From the NCBI GenBank assembly GCA_015067725.1, contig SVLX01000013.1, forward strand, positions 1 to 64,000: a stretch of DNA of 64,000 bases, given 5' to 3'. A program made the position numbers and the translations under genes. The notes beneath the pieces are model-generated. The model was not told where the DNA came from. It saw only the letters and a list, made by a program, of their open reading frames with translations, and did no database searches. This stretch comes from Oscillospiraceae bacterium. Its GTDB lineage: Bacteria > Bacillota > Clostridia > Oscillospirales > Oscillospiraceae. Positions within the stretch are counted from its first letter, which is position 1. Every line of letters begins with the position of its first letter. Shown here in pieces: positions 36,212-43,944 of this stretch.

Positions 36212-37003
36212 CTATATTAGATTACCAACGAGTTCGCTTATCAAAGCACCAAGGAACATCGAGATGATAGTCCAGATAAATTGAATCCACCAAGTATCTT
36301 TACAGAAGTTCAAGATACCCTGGATGGACACACCATAAATTTCGGTCCACTTCGAATTTACCTTCAATGTATTATTGACAGCTCGATTAAGAATATTTGC
36401 AAACACATCTACCTTTCTAAGAGTGGACATATGAAGTTTGACATACTCTCGGTTTGCGAATGCATCAGCCTCCTGCTGCCCGTTAAGATAGTCCTTTGCT
36501 TTAATACCGTTTTGCTCCAACAGCTTTTCCATGCGAGGATGCCCCGCATAGCCTACTCCGTAACAGTTAATAAGTTGGCGAGCAAGGTCAATCTTGTTGG
36601 CGTCTGGGATTTTATACGGATCACCACCTAAAACGGAATAACGATGCTCGATTGCCTTAAAGCCATAATTCATATCTCTCATGTTCCAGTGAATCCAGAA
36701 ATACGTCTTATGCTCTTTAGCGTACTCGAAAAATTCAGCCAACATGGCTTTTTCCAGTTCATCATAGTGGCTCTCAATATCAGTAACATCGACATGAGTT
36801 TTTTCAGCCATTTTGTGAATGGAGAACGAATCCGTTTGGGCATTTGCATAATCATAAACCGCAATTGAAGTAATACGGGGGGTATGTCCGTCCTTAATAT
36901 CATAAAAGCTTTCACAAGAGTAATGAATGATCAGATAGTTCTGAGGGTTAGCATCAATTTCGTGAAAAAGCTTTCGTGCGTTTTTGTGTCGTGTATACTG
37001 CAT
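36212..37003 (-). CDS. Unknown protein with C-terminal membrane anchor
   Basis: A 263-residue protein. The soluble part (about 1-235) has the motifs IIHYSCESFYD, FSIHKMAEK, WIHWNMRDMNYGF and LNGQQEADAFANREY, and is followed by one hydrophobic segment (about 238-258). The order of acidic motifs recalls a degenerate DnaQ-like exonuclease fold, but the catalytic residues are not convincing, so I assign no function. Codon use and low G+C differ from the core genes, which suggests transfer. Its ATG overlaps the stop of a short upstream frame (TAATG). It is transcribed away from the RNA-repeat/PBECR4 module. Confidence 0.6.
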   Translation of the reverse strand: MQYTRHKNARKLFHEIDANPQNYLIIHYSCESFYDIKDGHTPRITSIAVYDYANAQTDSFSIHKMAEKTHVDVTDIESHYDELEKAMLAEFFEYAKEHKTYFWIHWNMRDMNYGFKAIEHRYSVLGGDPYKIPDANKIDLARQLINCYGVGYAGHPRMEKLLEQNGIKAKDYLNGQQEADAFANREYVKLHMSTLRKVDVFANILNRAVNNTLKVNSKWTEIYGVSIQGILNFCKDTWWIQFIWTIISMFLGALISELVGNLI

Positions 37004-37122
37004 TACTCTTCACCCTCTTTCAAAGCCTCAACAAGCATATCGCTGAGTGCCTGCGAAGGAACTTTCACCCAACGCTGAGTGGTATCAAATTCGGGATAAC
37101 GATAACGCCAACGGTCGTATTC
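37003..37122 (-). pseudogene. Short upstream frame coupled to the membrane-anchored gene, no start codon
   Basis: A 39-codon frame read as EYDRWRYRYPEF...WVKVPSQALSDMLVEAL...EGEE ends in TAA overlapping the next ATG. The residues look protein-like (basic/aromatic, then amphipathic). The frame is preceded directly by TAA and has no ATG, GTG or TTG before residue 19. It is either the remnant of a small gene whose start was lost or a peptide with an unusual start. A consensus promoter lies 33 bases upstream. Confidence 0.45.
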
Positions 37123-37154
37123 TTACTGCGTATTCTCGTCCCAAATTCAGCCTT

Positions 37155-37183
37155 AGTATACCAAGAAATTCCAACAAAGTCAA
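37155..37183 (-). promoter_or_regulatory. Promoter of the membrane-anchored protein gene
   Basis: On the minus strand TTGACT (37178-37183), a 17-base spacer and TATACT (37155-37160). It is back to back with the promoter of the RNA-repeat module 50 bases away. Confidence 0.75.
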
Positions 37184-37234
37184 CAAAAACCCCAATATTT
37201 TACATGCCCAATCCAAATTCTCATGCTTTTTCTG

Positions 37235-37263
37235 TTGACTTTACCCCCATGTTCGCATATAAT
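37235..37263 (+). promoter_or_regulatory. Promoter of the RNA-repeat/PBECR4 module
   Basis: TTGACT (37235-37240), a 17-base spacer and a perfect TATAAT (37258-37263). Transcription should begin near 37270, right before the first hairpin. Confidence 0.8.
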
Positions 37264-37270
37264 GAAGTTG

Positions 37271-37425
37271 GCAGATAGGCGTCATCCTATCGGTGTGACT
37301 GGCACCTAAAATCCGAAAGTGATACAGGCTCGTGGCCTGGGCGTTGGCGGGCAACAGAAAAACCCGAAAGTGATGCAGGGTGTAAAAACCTGAGCGTTGG
37401 CGGACAACAGAAAAACCAGTCGTTC
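37271..37425 (+). ncRNA. Structured RNA repeats, candidate type III antitoxin RNA
   Basis: Two clear direct repeats (37308-37357 and 37359-37410) share CCGAAAGTGAT at the start and GCGTTGGCGG(G/A)CAACAG at the end. Each unit can form two hairpins: CAGGC/GCCTG or CAGG/CCTG, then GTTG/CAAC. A degenerate first unit (37274-37306) forms the same two-hairpin layout with other bases (GATAGG/CCTATC, GGTG/CACC). The stems vary while pairing is kept, as expected of functional RNA. The order promoter, repeats, terminator, nuclease-like gene is that of type III toxin-antitoxin loci. No coding frame fits. Confidence 0.65.
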
Positions 37426-37472
37426 AAAAAGGGAGATGCGTAGCGTTGTGGCGTTGCAGTCTCCCTTTTTCT
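37426..37472 (+). terminator. Terminator between RNA repeats and PBECR4-like gene
   Basis: A perfect 11-bp stem (AAAAAGGGAGA 37426-37436 with TCTCCCTTTTT 37460-37470) encloses a 23-base loop. In type III loci such a terminator sets the ratio of antitoxin RNA to toxin mRNA. Confidence 0.85.
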
Positions 37473-37500
37473 AATCCTAAAGAAACCGAGAGAAATATTC

Positions 37501-38178
37501 ATGGGCCGGTATACCAAGAAAGACGCCATCCGTATCGTAAGTGCATGCGCAAAACAATATCGGGAGCATCTGGTCAATCGCTCCCTGCTGTTCCTCTGCA
37601 TGGACAAGCATGGCAAGGCTGACGCAATTGAGTTCACTTTCGACATTAGCAACTTCCTGCACTTAACTGGGCTGAAGTTGGTGAACCGGAAGTGGCACGG
37701 TTCCAGTGAAGCTGGTTCTAAAGATCGGGAAATCAGCGCTTCGGATTTCTATGAGAAGTGTCTAAACTACAAACTCCGGGAGGACGATTTCTACTTTTCC
37801 AAGGATGGAACCACCGAATTGAAACTGGATGTGCTACCCTCCCTGCTGACGAAGAACCTGACGGCAAAGATGGTTGGCGACTTCCACTCTGACAAGCCTA
37901 AGCTTCTGACTGAGAAGTTGGCGGGTGGTCAAGTTGCCTGTATGGGCTTTACCAGCGACCGCAAAACTGGTCGTTTCGTCCCCAATACCGTCATCAAAGA
38001 TGATATTCGGAAGCACACCTGCAAGCCCCTGCGTGTGATTGCCTGTTACCGAAAAAACCGAGGCGATTCCCGGTATGGTGAGGTTACTTATTTGGCAAGC
38101 GGAATTGACTGGGATACGGTGGAGTATCCTGCGGAATACACATACCTGAAGAATTTCTTGCTGGTAACACATATGTAA
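37501..38178 (+). CDS. PBECR4-domain-like protein, candidate ribonuclease toxin
   Basis: A 225-residue soluble protein. Motifs in order: IVSACAKQYREHLVNRSLLF, FLHLTGL (about 57), ASDFYEKCL, DGTTELKLDVLPSL, AKMVGDF, TEKLAGGQVACMGF and PNTVIKDDIR. I recognise these as the PBECR4 type (Barnase-EndoU-ColicinE5/RelE-like fold), a family predicted to contain RNases; the assignment is from memory, not from a search. No active-site residues are established, but conserved H, K, E and R positions are available. It directly follows the RNA repeats and terminator. The ribosome site is weak (GAGAG), as for a tightly limited toxin. Confidence 0.6.
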   Translation: MGRYTKKDAIRIVSACAKQYREHLVNRSLLFLCMDKHGKADAIEFTFDISNFLHLTGLKLVNRKWHGSSEAGSKDREISASDFYEKCLNYKLREDDFYFSKDGTTELKLDVLPSLLTKNLTAKMVGDFHSDKPKLLTEKLAGGQVACMGFTSDRKTGRFVPNTVIKDDIRKHTCKPLRVIACYRKNRGDSRYGEVTYLASGIDWDTVEYPAEYTYLKNFLLVTHM

Positions 38179-38259
38179 CGGGTTCAAGGGGAAATCTCAA
38201 AGGCGTATTTGTGCTTCTATCGGAATATCTCTGTTAAGCAATATCTGGCGCTTACCTCG

Positions 38260-38404
38260 GACAACATCATCCGGGGTCTGACCCAAAAATCCCCGGGTGA
38301 AAACTTTGCATGGAATCGCCCTTGCCTTCAATATGACCCTTGCAGAATTTTTGGATTTCTCCCAACGCAATGCCTATGAGCTTGATCAGGAGGATAAGGA
38401 CTGA
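38260..38404 (+). pseudogene. 3' fragment of an XRE-family regulator, copy 1
   Basis: Only the C-terminal part of a small helix-turn-helix regulator remains: DNIIRGLT, then after a one-base shift VKTLHGIALAFNMTLAEFLDF and an acidic end. The N-terminal helix-turn-helix is missing. The shift lies in the run before TCCCCGGG, as in copy 2 (39539-39791). The bases between 38179 and 38260 carry nothing else recognisable. Confidence 0.7.
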
Positions 38405-38470
38405 TTCTCTGGGCATTTTCCAAACCACCCCCCCGCCGCACCGCAAAAAGACTTTGGAGGTATCGGAACG

Positions 38471-39508
38471 ATGCAGAAAACAGACAAACTCACCATCCGC
38501 AACAGCACAGCGGAATTCCTGATTTTTGAAGCCCAAAGCCAAGCCGATTCTATTGAGGTGCGCTATGAGGACGAGACCCTGTGGCTGACCCAAAAAATGA
38601 TGGCGGCGCTGTTTGATGTGAATGTTCCCGCCATTGCAAAGCATCTGCAAAACATCTATGAAGAAGGCGAGCTGGACAAAGCCTCAACCATTTCCAAAAA
38701 GGAAACAGTTCAAAAAGAAGGCACACGAAACGTAACCAGAATGATTACGCACTATAATCTCGATGCCGTTATCTCCGTGGGCTATCGGGTCAACTCCATG
38801 CGAGCCACCCAGTTCCGGCGGTGGGCGACGCAGGTGTTGCGGCAATATGCCATCCGGGGTTACGTTCTGGATCGCAAACGCATGGAGAACGGTGCCTTTT
38901 TGGGTGAAGACTACTTCCAGAGATTGCTGGAGGAAATCCGGGAGATTCGTCTCAGCGAGCGGAGATTCTATCAGAAAGTGACCGACCTGTTTGCCACCAG
39001 TCTGGACTATGACAAGGCTTCTCCCTTGGCGAAACGGTTTTTTGCCACGGTACAAAACAAGCTTCATTACGCCGTGACCGGAAAGACGGCGGCGGAGCTG
39101 ATTCGCCAGCGGGCAGACAGCAGTCAGGCAAACATGGGGCTAAGCCACTGGGAAAAGAGTCCGGAGGGGAAAATCCTGCGTACAGATGTGACGGTGGCCA
39201 AAAACTATCTCCAAAAAGAGGAACTGGAGAGTCTGGGGCGGATTGTCAGCTCGTTTTTGGATCTTGCAGAGGACCATGCCAAGCGCAGAATTCCGCTGAC
39301 CATGGAGGATTGGACGAAGCGGGTGGACCGCTATCTGGAGCTGGCAGATTATCCGGTGCTGTCCCATGCCGGCAAAATCACTGCTGACCAAGCGAAGGAA
39401 TTTGCCCTCAGTGAGTTTGAGAAGTTCCGGGTTTTGCAGGACCGGGGGTATGTGAGTGATTTTGACCGGCTTGTGGAAAGTACCGACAAGCCGGGTGGGG
39501 AGGAATAA
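38471..39508 (+). CDS. RhuM-family protein
   Basis: A 345-residue protein of the virulence RhuM family. The N-terminal DNA-binding-like region has ETLWLTQKMMAALFDVNVPAIAKHLQNI, followed by HYNLDAVISVGYRVNS and FRRWATQVLRQYAIRGYVLD. The C-terminal half has FATVQNKLHYAVTGKTAAELI and ends in a helical region. The family is widespread on mobile and defence islands; its biochemical role is not established. The gene is flanked by two decayed XRE tails and lies in the accessory island. Confidence 0.8.
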   Translation: MQKTDKLTIRNSTAEFLIFEAQSQADSIEVRYEDETLWLTQKMMAALFDVNVPAIAKHLQNIYEEGELDKASTISKKETVQKEGTRNVTRMITHYNLDAVISVGYRVNSMRATQFRRWATQVLRQYAIRGYVLDRKRMENGAFLGEDYFQRLLEEIREIRLSERRFYQKVTDLFATSLDYDKASPLAKRFFATVQNKLHYAVTGKTAAELIRQRADSSQANMGLSHWEKSPEGKILRTDVTVAKNYLQKEELESLGRIVSSFLDLAEDHAKRRIPLTMEDWTKRVDRYLELADYPVLSHAGKITADQAKEFALSEFEKFRVLQDRGYVSDFDRLVESTDKPGGEE

Positions 39509-39538
39509 GGTTGTTGGTTGCAACGGATGGGGGCAAGG

Positions 39539-39791
39539 ATGGAATACGCACAGCTCTATATCAACCGAATCCGCCAGTTGTGCAAAGTCCACAGTATCAC
39601 CATCAGCCGTCTGGCTACCGTGAGCAACATCCGGCAGTCCACCTTAGACAACATCCCCCGGGGTCTGACCCCAAAATCCCCGGGTTAAAACTTTGCACAA
39701 AATTGCCCTTGCTTTCAATATGACACTCGCAGAATCTCGGAATTTCTCCCAACGCAATGCCTGGGCGTTTGACCAGGAAGACGAAGAATGA
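39539..39791 (+). pseudogene. XRE-family regulator, copy 2, frameshifted
   Basis: ATG 39539 starts MEYAQLYINRIRQLCKVHSI, a helix-turn-helix domain with ISRLATVSNIRQSTLDNI, and runs into TAA at 39686. The missing C-terminal part (VKTLHKIALAFNMTLAE...FDQEDEE) continues in the next frame to TGA 39791. One extra base in the C/A run near 39672 explains the shift. The N-terminal part may still be made as a short protein. Confidence 0.75.
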
Positions 39792-39843
39792 GCCTTTGAC
39801 CGGGTTGCACCGATATCGTTGAGGAGATTCCTGCCGAAAAGAT

Positions 39844-39883
39844 AAAGAGCCAGCTGATCCGGAATGGGTCGGTTGGCTCTTTT
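39844..39883 (+). terminator. Terminator at the right end of the accessory island
   Basis: A 9-bp stem (AAAGAGCCA 39844-39852 with TGGCTCTTT 39874-39882), with flanking A and T runs. Confidence 0.7.
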
Positions 39884-39953
39884 CTGCACCCCGTGCCGGC
39901 GGCTACCCCACCCCTCACCAAAAATCCCCCCAAAAATTTGGACAATATGCCAA

Positions 39954-39983
39954 TTGGACATCTGTCCCTGACCGTGGTATGAT
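39954..39983 (+). promoter_or_regulatory. Promoter of adenine deaminase
   Basis: TTGGAC (39954-39959), an 18-base spacer and TATGAT (39978-39983), 33 bases before the start codon. Confidence 0.55.
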
Positions 39984-40016
39984 GTACCCAACAAAACCAA
40001 CAAGGAGATGATGACC

Positions 40017-41750
40017 ATGGCCAGCTATAGAGAAAGCTATGCCGGAAAGATCAGCCGTAAACTTTTGAAGAAACAGCGGATTATCGCTGTGGCCGCCGGA
40101 CGGGAACCGGCGGATTTGGTGCTGAAGAATGCTACCTATGTCAATGTATTTTCCAATGAGCTGTGTACCGATGATATCGCCGTGGCTGAGGGACTTATTG
40201 TGGGTATGGGTAAGTACTCCGGCAAGGTGGAGGCCGACATGACCGGCAGAATCGTCTGCCCCGGTTTTTTGGATGCCCATATCCATTTGGAGAGCGCTCT
40301 GGTCACCCCCCGGGAGTTTGCCAAAGCTGTCTTGCCCCATGGCACCACCACCGTCATCTGTGACCCCCATGAGATTGCCAACGTTATGGGTACCGACGGT
40401 ATTGACTATATGCTTCAGGCCACTGAGGGTTTGCCGCTGGATGTCCATTTTATGATTCCCTCCTGCGTCCCGGCAACGCCCATGGATGAAGCCGGGGCCG
40501 TGCTGGATTACCGGGCAATCGACTCCTTCTTTGACCATCCCCGGGTGCTGGGTCTGGCGGAGATGATGAATTTTCCCGGGGTCATTGCCGGAGATGGCGA
40601 CACGGTGGCGAAAATCGTGGCTTCTCAGGCCCATCATAAGAAGATTGACGGTCATGCACCCGACCTGAAGGACAAGGACTTAAATGCCTATATGGCTGCC
40701 GGGGTCTACTCCGACCATGAGTGCCACGATGCGGACGATGCTCTGCTGAAGTTGCGCCGGGGTCAGTTTATCATGATTCGTGACGGTACGGCCGCCCGGA
40801 ATCTGGAGGCGTTGATGCCTCTGCTGTGTGACAAGTATTATGATCGGTGTATGTTCTGCACCGACGACAAACACCCCAGTGACCTGCTGGAAAAGGGTCA
40901 TATGGATTACATTATCCGCAAGGCAGTGTCTTTGGGTTGTGACCCCATCATGGCGGTGCAGGTGGCTTGTCATCACGCCGCGCGGTATTTTCTTCTGAAC
41001 AACCGGGGCGCAATCGCTCCCGGCTATCTGGCAGACTTCGCCATTGTCAACAACCTGACGGAGTTCAAGGTGGAGACGGTCTATAAGCGGGGCATACTGG
41101 TCTATGACCGGGGTGAGCTGGTGGACATTCCTGCACCCCAGATTGAACCCTGGCTGGAGCAGCGGGCGCGCGATACCTTCCGTCTGGCCAAACTGACCCC
41201 GGAAAACTTTGCCGACCGGCGACCCAGAGCCATTATCGGTATGGTGTCCGGCGAAATAACCACCACCGACAATGGCTATGCCACAAAGGTGGATGTGGAG
41301 CGGGACATGTTGAAGATTGCTGTGGTGGAGCGGCACAAGAATACGGGGCACATCGGTTTGGGCTATCTGCAGGGCTATGGGTTAAAGCGGGGCGCAATTG
41401 CCACCTCTGTCTCCCATGATAGCCACAATATCATTGTGGTCGGCGCCAATGACGCGGATATGGCGCTGGCGGTGAATCAGGTGGCCCAATCCCGGGGCGG
41501 CATCACCGTGGTCTGTGACGGTCAGGTTTTGGCGGAGTTGCCGCTGGAGGTTGCCGGACTCATGAGCATGGACACGCTGGTGAATGTGAATGCCAAACTG
41601 GAGCGGGCGAAGGATGTGGCGCACAGCCTGGGTGTCAGCCGGGGCATTGACCCGTTTATGACGTTGTCCTTTATGGCGCTGCCGGTGATTCCCACCCTGC
41701 GGCTCACCACCCGTGGTGTGGTGGATGTGCTGAGCCAGCAATATGTCTAA
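40017..41750 (+). CDS. ade: Adenine deaminase
   Basis: A 577-residue amidohydrolase that deaminates adenine to hypoxanthine for purine salvage. The metal-binding DAHIHLES lies near residue 83. The later histidine is in DGHAPDL, and the catalytic acid is in FCTDDKHPSDL. The C-terminal small beta domain (HNTGHIGLG-like segment and HDSHNIIVVG) is present. ATG codons at 40008 and 40011 overlap the ribosome site AAGGAG (40002-40007), so ATG 40017 is chosen. Confidence 0.93.
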   Translation: MASYRESYAGKISRKLLKKQRIIAVAAGREPADLVLKNATYVNVFSNELCTDDIAVAEGLIVGMGKYSGKVEADMTGRIVCPGFLDAHIHLESALVTPREFAKAVLPHGTTTVICDPHEIANVMGTDGIDYMLQATEGLPLDVHFMIPSCVPATPMDEAGAVLDYRAIDSFFDHPRVLGLAEMMNFPGVIAGDGDTVAKIVASQAHHKKIDGHAPDLKDKDLNAYMAAGVYSDHECHDADDALLKLRRGQFIMIRDGTAARNLEALMPLLCDKYYDRCMFCTDDKHPSDLLEKGHMDYIIRKAVSLGCDPIMAVQVACHHAARYFLLNNRGAIAPGYLADFAIVNNLTEFKVETVYKRGILVYDRGELVDIPAPQIEPWLEQRARDTFRLAKLTPENFADRRPRAIIGMVSGEITTTDNGYATKVDVERDMLKIAVVERHKNTGHIGLGYLQGYGLKRGAIATSVSHDSHNIIVVGANDADMALAVNQVAQSRGGITVVCDGQVLAELPLEVAGLMSMDTLVNVNAKLERAKDVAHSLGVSRGIDPFMTLSFMALPVIPTLRLTTRGVVDVLSQQYV

Positions 41751-41872
41751 AGTAAGCCGGACAAAGCCGTAAATATTTTGTGAAAAATACACTTTTTGCT
41801 TGCTTTCTGGTGGGCATTGGTGTAGACTATTGGTGTTGACCCCACAAGATTCCGGTTTTGGAGGCACATACC

Positions 41873-42685
41873 ATGGACTATTCAACCATAGCCCTGTTCA
41901 GCGATCTGGATGGAACGTTACTGGATTCCCGGCGTCGGGTATCCCCGGAGAATCGGGATGCTCTGGAATACTTTATTGCTCAGGGGGGTCTGTTCGGCAT
42001 ATCCACCGGCCGTGCGCCTGCCAATGCCCTGACACTGGTGGGGAATTTGCCCATGAACTCCTGGTCAGTGGTCCTGAACGGGGCTGAGGCATACCACTTC
42101 CCCACTCGCACCGTGGCTTTTCCCAGAACCCTGACCCGGATTCGGATGGCGGTGTTCCTGCAGGAAGTGCTGGAAAAATTGCCGGAGGTCATGGTCATGG
42201 TCTGCAGTGAAAGCCGGATCTTCTTCCTCTCCGACAGAGAACGGATGGACCGGGACTTTTTGGAGACCCATCAGCCCGCCCGGTTTGTCACCATGACCGA
42301 AGCGCTTGCGGTGCCGTGGCTCAAGGTGATGTTCTGCGCCCCCAAGCCCACTTTGCAGAAGCTGGAGCAGGGCGCGGCTAAGCGGGGGATTCTGGAAATC
42401 AGCACCCGGGTCTATACCGGGCCGGAGTATCTGGAACTGTTGCCGGTGGGAACCAACAAAGGTGCCTGCCTGAAAAACCTGAGGACCATGGATGAACTGC
42501 GGGGCAGGAAAATCGTGGCCATTGGGGACTGGCTCAATGATTTGGAGCTGTTGGGGGAGGCGGATATTGCCGTGGCGGTGGAAAATGCCCTGCCGGTGGT
42601 GAAACACCGGGCGGATATTCTCACCCGCTCCAATGACGAGCACGCACTGGCGCAATTGATTGATGATCTTTTGCCCGGTCTTTGA
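41873..42685 (+). CDS. Cof-type HAD-superfamily phosphatase
   Basis: A 270-residue hydrolase. The HAD motif I is FSDLDGTLLDS with nucleophile and acid aspartates, motif II is STGRAP, K in TNKGACLKNL is motif III, and motif IV is IGDWLNDLELL. The C2-type cap domain lies between about 85 and 195. Relatives dephosphorylate sugar phosphates or flavin precursors; the substrate is unknown. TTG 41858 overlaps the ribosome site, so ATG 41873, 8 bases after GGAGG, is taken as start. Confidence 0.88.
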   Translation: MDYSTIALFSDLDGTLLDSRRRVSPENRDALEYFIAQGGLFGISTGRAPANALTLVGNLPMNSWSVVLNGAEAYHFPTRTVAFPRTLTRIRMAVFLQEVLEKLPEVMVMVCSESRIFFLSDRERMDRDFLETHQPARFVTMTEALAVPWLKVMFCAPKPTLQKLEQGAAKRGILEISTRVYTGPEYLELLPVGTNKGACLKNLRTMDELRGRKIVAIGDWLNDLELLGEADIAVAVENALPVVKHRADILTRSNDEHALAQLIDDLLPGL

Positions 42686-42724
42686 TTGGGCAACCTATAC
42701 TATAATATAAAAGGGAGCGACAAC

Positions 42725-43240
42725 ATGAAACTGCTGATTGTTGTGGATATGCAAAGAGACTTCATTGACGGCTGTCTGGGCACCAAAGAGGCGCAGGCGG
42801 TGGTAGAGCCCATCCGGGAGAAAATCCTCCGCTACCGGGCATCCGGCGATATGGTCATCTTCACCCGGGACACCCACGGTGAGGACTACATGAACACCCA
42901 AGAGGGCAGGAATCTTCCCATTCCCCACTGCATTAAGGGCAGTGCCGGCTGGGGCATCCATGACCGGCTGCCGGTAGAGGACTCTGCGGTGGTGGACAAG
43001 CCCAGTTTCGGCTCACCGGCTCTGGCACACATGGTATCCGGGCTGGAAAACATTGAGTCCATCGAGCTGGTGGGTGTCTGCACCGACATCTGCGTCATTT
43101 CCAATGCCATGCTGTTGAAGGCGGCCCTGCCGGAGGTGCCGGTGGCGGTGGATTCCACCTGTTGCGCAGGCGTGACCCCGGAATCCCACGAGACGGCACT
43201 GAAAGCAATGACCGCTTGCCAAATTCAAATTCTCCCCTAA
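42725..43240 (+). CDS. Isochorismatase-fold cysteine hydrolase (nicotinamidase-like)
   Basis: A 171-residue protein with the catalytic triad of the family: D in VVDMQRDFIDG, a central K in VVDKPSFGS, and C in VGVCTDICV. The metal-binding D/H residues of nicotinamidases may be represented by TRDTHGEDY. Nicotinamide is a plausible substrate because of the HGEDY and CIKGS segments, but other amides are possible. An in-frame ATG at 42686 lacks a ribosome site; ATG 42725 follows AAAGGGAG. Confidence 0.85.
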   Translation: MKLLIVVDMQRDFIDGCLGTKEAQAVVEPIREKILRYRASGDMVIFTRDTHGEDYMNTQEGRNLPIPHCIKGSAGWGIHDRLPVEDSAVVDKPSFGSPALAHMVSGLENIESIELVGVCTDICVISNAMLLKAALPEVPVAVDSTCCAGVTPESHETALKAMTACQIQILP

Positions 43241-43245
43241 CCACA

Positions 43246-43282
43246 AAAGCAGCTCCGCCAAGTTCCGGCAGAGCTGCTTTCC
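43246..43282. terminator. Bidirectional terminator between cysteine hydrolase and SGNH genes
   Basis: A 10-bp stem (AAAGCAGCTC 43246-43255 with GAGCTGCTTT 43271-43280), with A and T flanks, between convergent genes. Confidence 0.75.
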
Positions 43283-43354
43283 TTCATCTTCCCGGCGCAT
43301 ACAGCAAAAACCGGGGCTGGATTTCCGCAAACCAGTCCCGGTACAGTTTCCCGT

Positions 43355-43927
43355 TTAATCCAAAAGTGTCCTTAGCCTTTGCGCCATCCGATTGCCAAAA
43401 ACATGGTGTCCCATCTCCGTAAAGTGTACCCCATCAAAGGCCAACTCCAATGCCCATGTGGCAGTATCCACCAATTCAATGGCCAGAGATTTGCCCAAAT
43501 CCCGGTAAATCTCACCCAGCCGGGCAGAAGCGGCAACCAATTCGTCCCGCTCCACCCACGCCCCACGCTTCATGGGCGGCGGTGTCACCAGAATCAGCCG
43601 CCGACCCAGGGAGAGGATGGTCAGAAGAAAGGTTTCCATTCGCAACCCGACCTGCTCCGGTGTCAGCCCCATCAATAAATCATTGGTGCCCAGCATCACC
43701 AGAAGCACATCCTCCGGCTTCAGCTTTGCCACCAATTCTACCGCGGTTTGGAGCTCGTGGCTGTGGTGGGGAATTTCCCGGCCGTTTTCGCCCAGATTGA
43801 TGACCTTCCAGCCGGTCGCTTTGCCCAGTAGGTCAACCCAGCGGTTTTCCGGGGCATAGCGATCAGCAAAAGGGGAGCGGGGGTCATAGCCATAAGTATT
43901 GGAGTCGCCAAAGCAGATGAGGTTCAT
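43355..43927 (-). CDS. SGNH/GDSL-type hydrolase
   Basis: A 190-residue esterase. Block I is FGDSNTYG with the nucleophilic Ser, block II is the Gly in LGENGRE, block III is GTNDLL, and block V is DGVHFTEMGH with the catalytic Asp and His. There is no signal peptide. It follows an acyltransferase-3 gene by 17 bases on the same strand, a pairing typical of enzymes that add and remove acetyl groups. An earlier in-frame ATG at 43948 exists; ATG 43927 follows GGGAGGA and is preferred. Confidence 0.88.
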   Translation of the reverse strand: MNLICFGDSNTYGYDPRSPFADRYAPENRWVDLLGKATGWKVINLGENGREIPHHSHELQTAVELVAKLKPEDVLLVMLGTNDLLMGLTPEQVGLRMETFLLTILSLGRRLILVTPPPMKRGAWVERDELVAASARLGEIYRDLGKSLAIELVDTATWALELAFDGVHFTEMGHHVFGNRMAQRLRTLLD

Positions 43928-43944
43928 GGGTGTTCCTCCCAATG

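Noticed and set aside
37308..37410. A short CRISPR array
   Set aside because: Only two clear units, the 'spacers' are part of the same structured repeat, and no cas genes are near. An RNA-repeat antitoxin fits better.
39655..39690. Programmed frameshifting as an established feature of the XRE gene
   Set aside because: The shift needed is +1 without a known slippery motif; common descent of a broken gene is simpler, so it is left as a question in the findings only.
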